Source: Takakia lepidozioides (lineage: Eukaryota; Streptophyta; Takakiopsida; Takakiales; Takakiaceae). Taken from it: 64,000 nucleotides of DNA. The notes under the pieces were generated by a model. That model did no database searches, was not told the DNA's origin, and saw only the letters and a list, made by a program, of their open reading frames with translations. Positions within the stretch are counted from its first letter, which is position 1, and each line of letters begins with the position of its first letter. Location of the stretch: contig CM060734.1 of assembly GCA_030704615.1 (NCBI GenBank), positions 39,946,042-40,010,041 of the forward strand. Reading direction: 5' to 3'. Below, in pieces: positions 62,668 to 64,000 of this stretch. The position numbers and the translations under genes are program-made.

Positions 62668-63718
62668 ATGCACAGGGAGATTATCAGTATTGATGAGGAC
62701 GAAGTGGTCAACAGGGTTGAGTTAGCATTTCATTATGGAGGGCCAACGAATGCCTCCATTGACTTTACTTCCCAAGTCCAATATACAGGTGGGGATAGGC
62801 TTCTCGCGATGTCGGACTTTTCTGAGAAAACACCCAATCAAGTCGACTACGTTCTTTCCGCAGACCTTATCACGGGAGGTCTCCTGTTCTCCAGGGCTCC
62901 GCGGCCGGCATTGCAACCATGCTTGTCGTCCTCTCCTAGTGGAACACCGGTCCCTACAGTCACTCAAACGTTTTTACGTCCACAAGACCTCCAAGTAACC
63001 AAGGACATCACATCTGCAGGAACCACACCAGTCGCCGAACAAGACGATGCAAATCTGAGGCAATCACAGCTGTCTACAGTGGAGAACCTCACCCAGTCCC
63101 AGACCCAGACAAGGACAATGGAAACAGAGCTTCCCACTCCACAACTACTTCATGGTGTTAGCAATACAAAGCTCATTGACACTCCTGCCAATCCGTTGCC
63201 GACACAATTCCCCATAACCGAGGACATTACATCTGCTGGAAACACACAAGATCTCGTTCGAAACCCTGATACTTTAAGGCAGTCACAGCTGTCCTCCATT
63301 GACCACATCCCACAGACGCAGACGCTGGAAATGGAGGTCCCTACTGGTGTTAGCATTCCCGTCGCCGAAGGAGTGCTCACGGATGGTGTCGTTGATGGGT
63401 TGAGGGCAATTGTTGACGGCTATTATACCCCTTCGACCGTTGGATTGTCTCCGGAGGATGGTGGATCAGATGCTGTGGAGGTTTCTAATGTTAATTCCTC
63501 TCCATCAAGGTTGTGCACGGGAGGTCTCCCGTCCTCTTCTTTTGGGAATACCTCACATGAGAGAACCCAAGTCAGAGAGAAAGGTTTGTACCTATTGATC
63601 ACCTTTCTCTCCTTACAATTGAATTTAGGCTGCTTTTGTTCCCTATCTTCGATCCTCATGTATTTGTTTCAAATCAATTGTAGGAGTGCGTGGCGCAACG
63701 TCGAAGAATCTTGTGGAG
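62668..63718 (+). CDS. Unrecognised gene with internal protein repeats, partial
   Basis: The first exon runs from ATG 62668 to 63583 (gagaaag/gtttgt). A second exon at 63684-63718 continues in phase (REKG-VRGATSKNLVE) to a donor at 63719, and the rest is unassigned. Two repeats of about 80 residues each contain KDITSAG or EDITSAG, then LRQSQLSTVENL or LRQSQLSSID, QTQT, and a METELPT or MEVPT end. The sequence is rich in Ser, Thr and Gln, suggesting disorder. I do not recognise it. Its start lies 286 bp from the diverging transposase gene, so the two may share a promoter or an element. The next recognisable sequence, a retrotransposon protease, begins 86 nt downstream. Confidence 0.5.
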
Positions 63719-63803
63719 GTGTGCTCTCTCATTACACTTTCTCACTTTACACCAATTGACATCGTCTGGCTGCCTCTAACGAGACGTCGTAATACAAATT
63801 TAG

Positions 63804-64000
63804 AAGTTGGTCCTTAAGATCATTGTGACTGTATTGAAAATGGATGATGTCATGGAAGCTTACTCCTTACTGTTGGGACAACCATGGCTAAAACAGACCA
63901 AGGTATTCCATGACTGGAATACTCAGATTCTAACTGTGCGCAAGGATAAGCACAAGATACAGATTTCAACTAAGAAATCAGGTAGACTACCTACTACCAG
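63804..64000 (+). mobile_element. Ty3/gypsy-type retrotransposon protease fragment, running off the window
   Basis: An open frame from 63804 (after TAG) to the window end includes LLLGQPWLKQTKVFHDW followed by NTQILTVRKDKHKIQIST. This is the ILGRPWL-type C-terminal part of the retropepsin domain seen in Ty3/gypsy polyproteins, which cleaves the Gag-Pol precursor. The catalytic DTG segment should lie upstream but is not visible in this frame. The reverse transcriptase should follow beyond the window if the element is long enough. Confidence 0.65.

Overview
The window is nuclear DNA of a land plant. Spliced genes use plant-type introns, and the genes include a lignin-pathway BAHD acyltransferase, a tonoplast aquaporin, a plant GH5/ricin-B protein and a plant SET-domain methyltransferase. 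The sparse genes, TE-filled introns, non-L1-looking LINE family and a Mutator-like transposase with an unusual N-terminus suggest a non-seed plant such as a fern or lycophyte. That placement is inference. Most single-frame ORFs are noise; the real genes had to be assembled from exons by family alignment recalled from memory and by splice phase.

Layout. 1-3.1 kb: one probable last exon of an unrecognised gene and a tandem duplication. 3.1-6.5 kb (-): complete three-exon HCT-type acyltransferase with an Asn-Gly-rich loop. 6.5-10.3 kb: minisatellite and SINE-like DNA. 10.3-27.2 kb (-): one SET-domain (Rubisco LSMT-like) gene of about 16 exons, including a 14-nt microexon and a GC-AG intron. One intron holds a truncated LINE. 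Another 8.9-kb intron holds an antisense DUF2921 pseudogene and two more LINE copies, one nearly full length. 27.2-35.3 kb: a possible divergent promoter and several tandem duplications. 35.3-36.1 kb (+): single-exon TIP aquaporin. 42.4-45.2 kb (-): three-exon GH5 hydrolase with a C-terminal beta-trefoil, also with a GC-AG intron. 45-53.5 kb: AT-rich DNA with a vertebrate-type telomere repeat, a long foldback, SINE-like sequences and a hAT-like element.

53.6-64 kb is the strangest part. A degenerate short repeat (core CAGTCYGCTG or its complement) recurs in seven clusters, in both orientations. It lies between genes, in an intron of a decayed Mutator-like transposase (- strand), and inside the coding sequence of a convergent, unrecognised + strand gene where it encodes Gln-Gln-Thr runs. 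The convergent pair recalls the mudrA/mudrB layout, although no terminal repeats were found. A further unknown gene with internal protein repeats follows, and the window ends inside a Ty3/gypsy-type protease.

The SET, HCT, TIP and GH5 genes look like ordinary host genes. They act separately in lysine methylation, phenylpropanoid metabolism, vacuolar water transport and wall or extracellular polysaccharide metabolism, and nothing indicates co-regulation.
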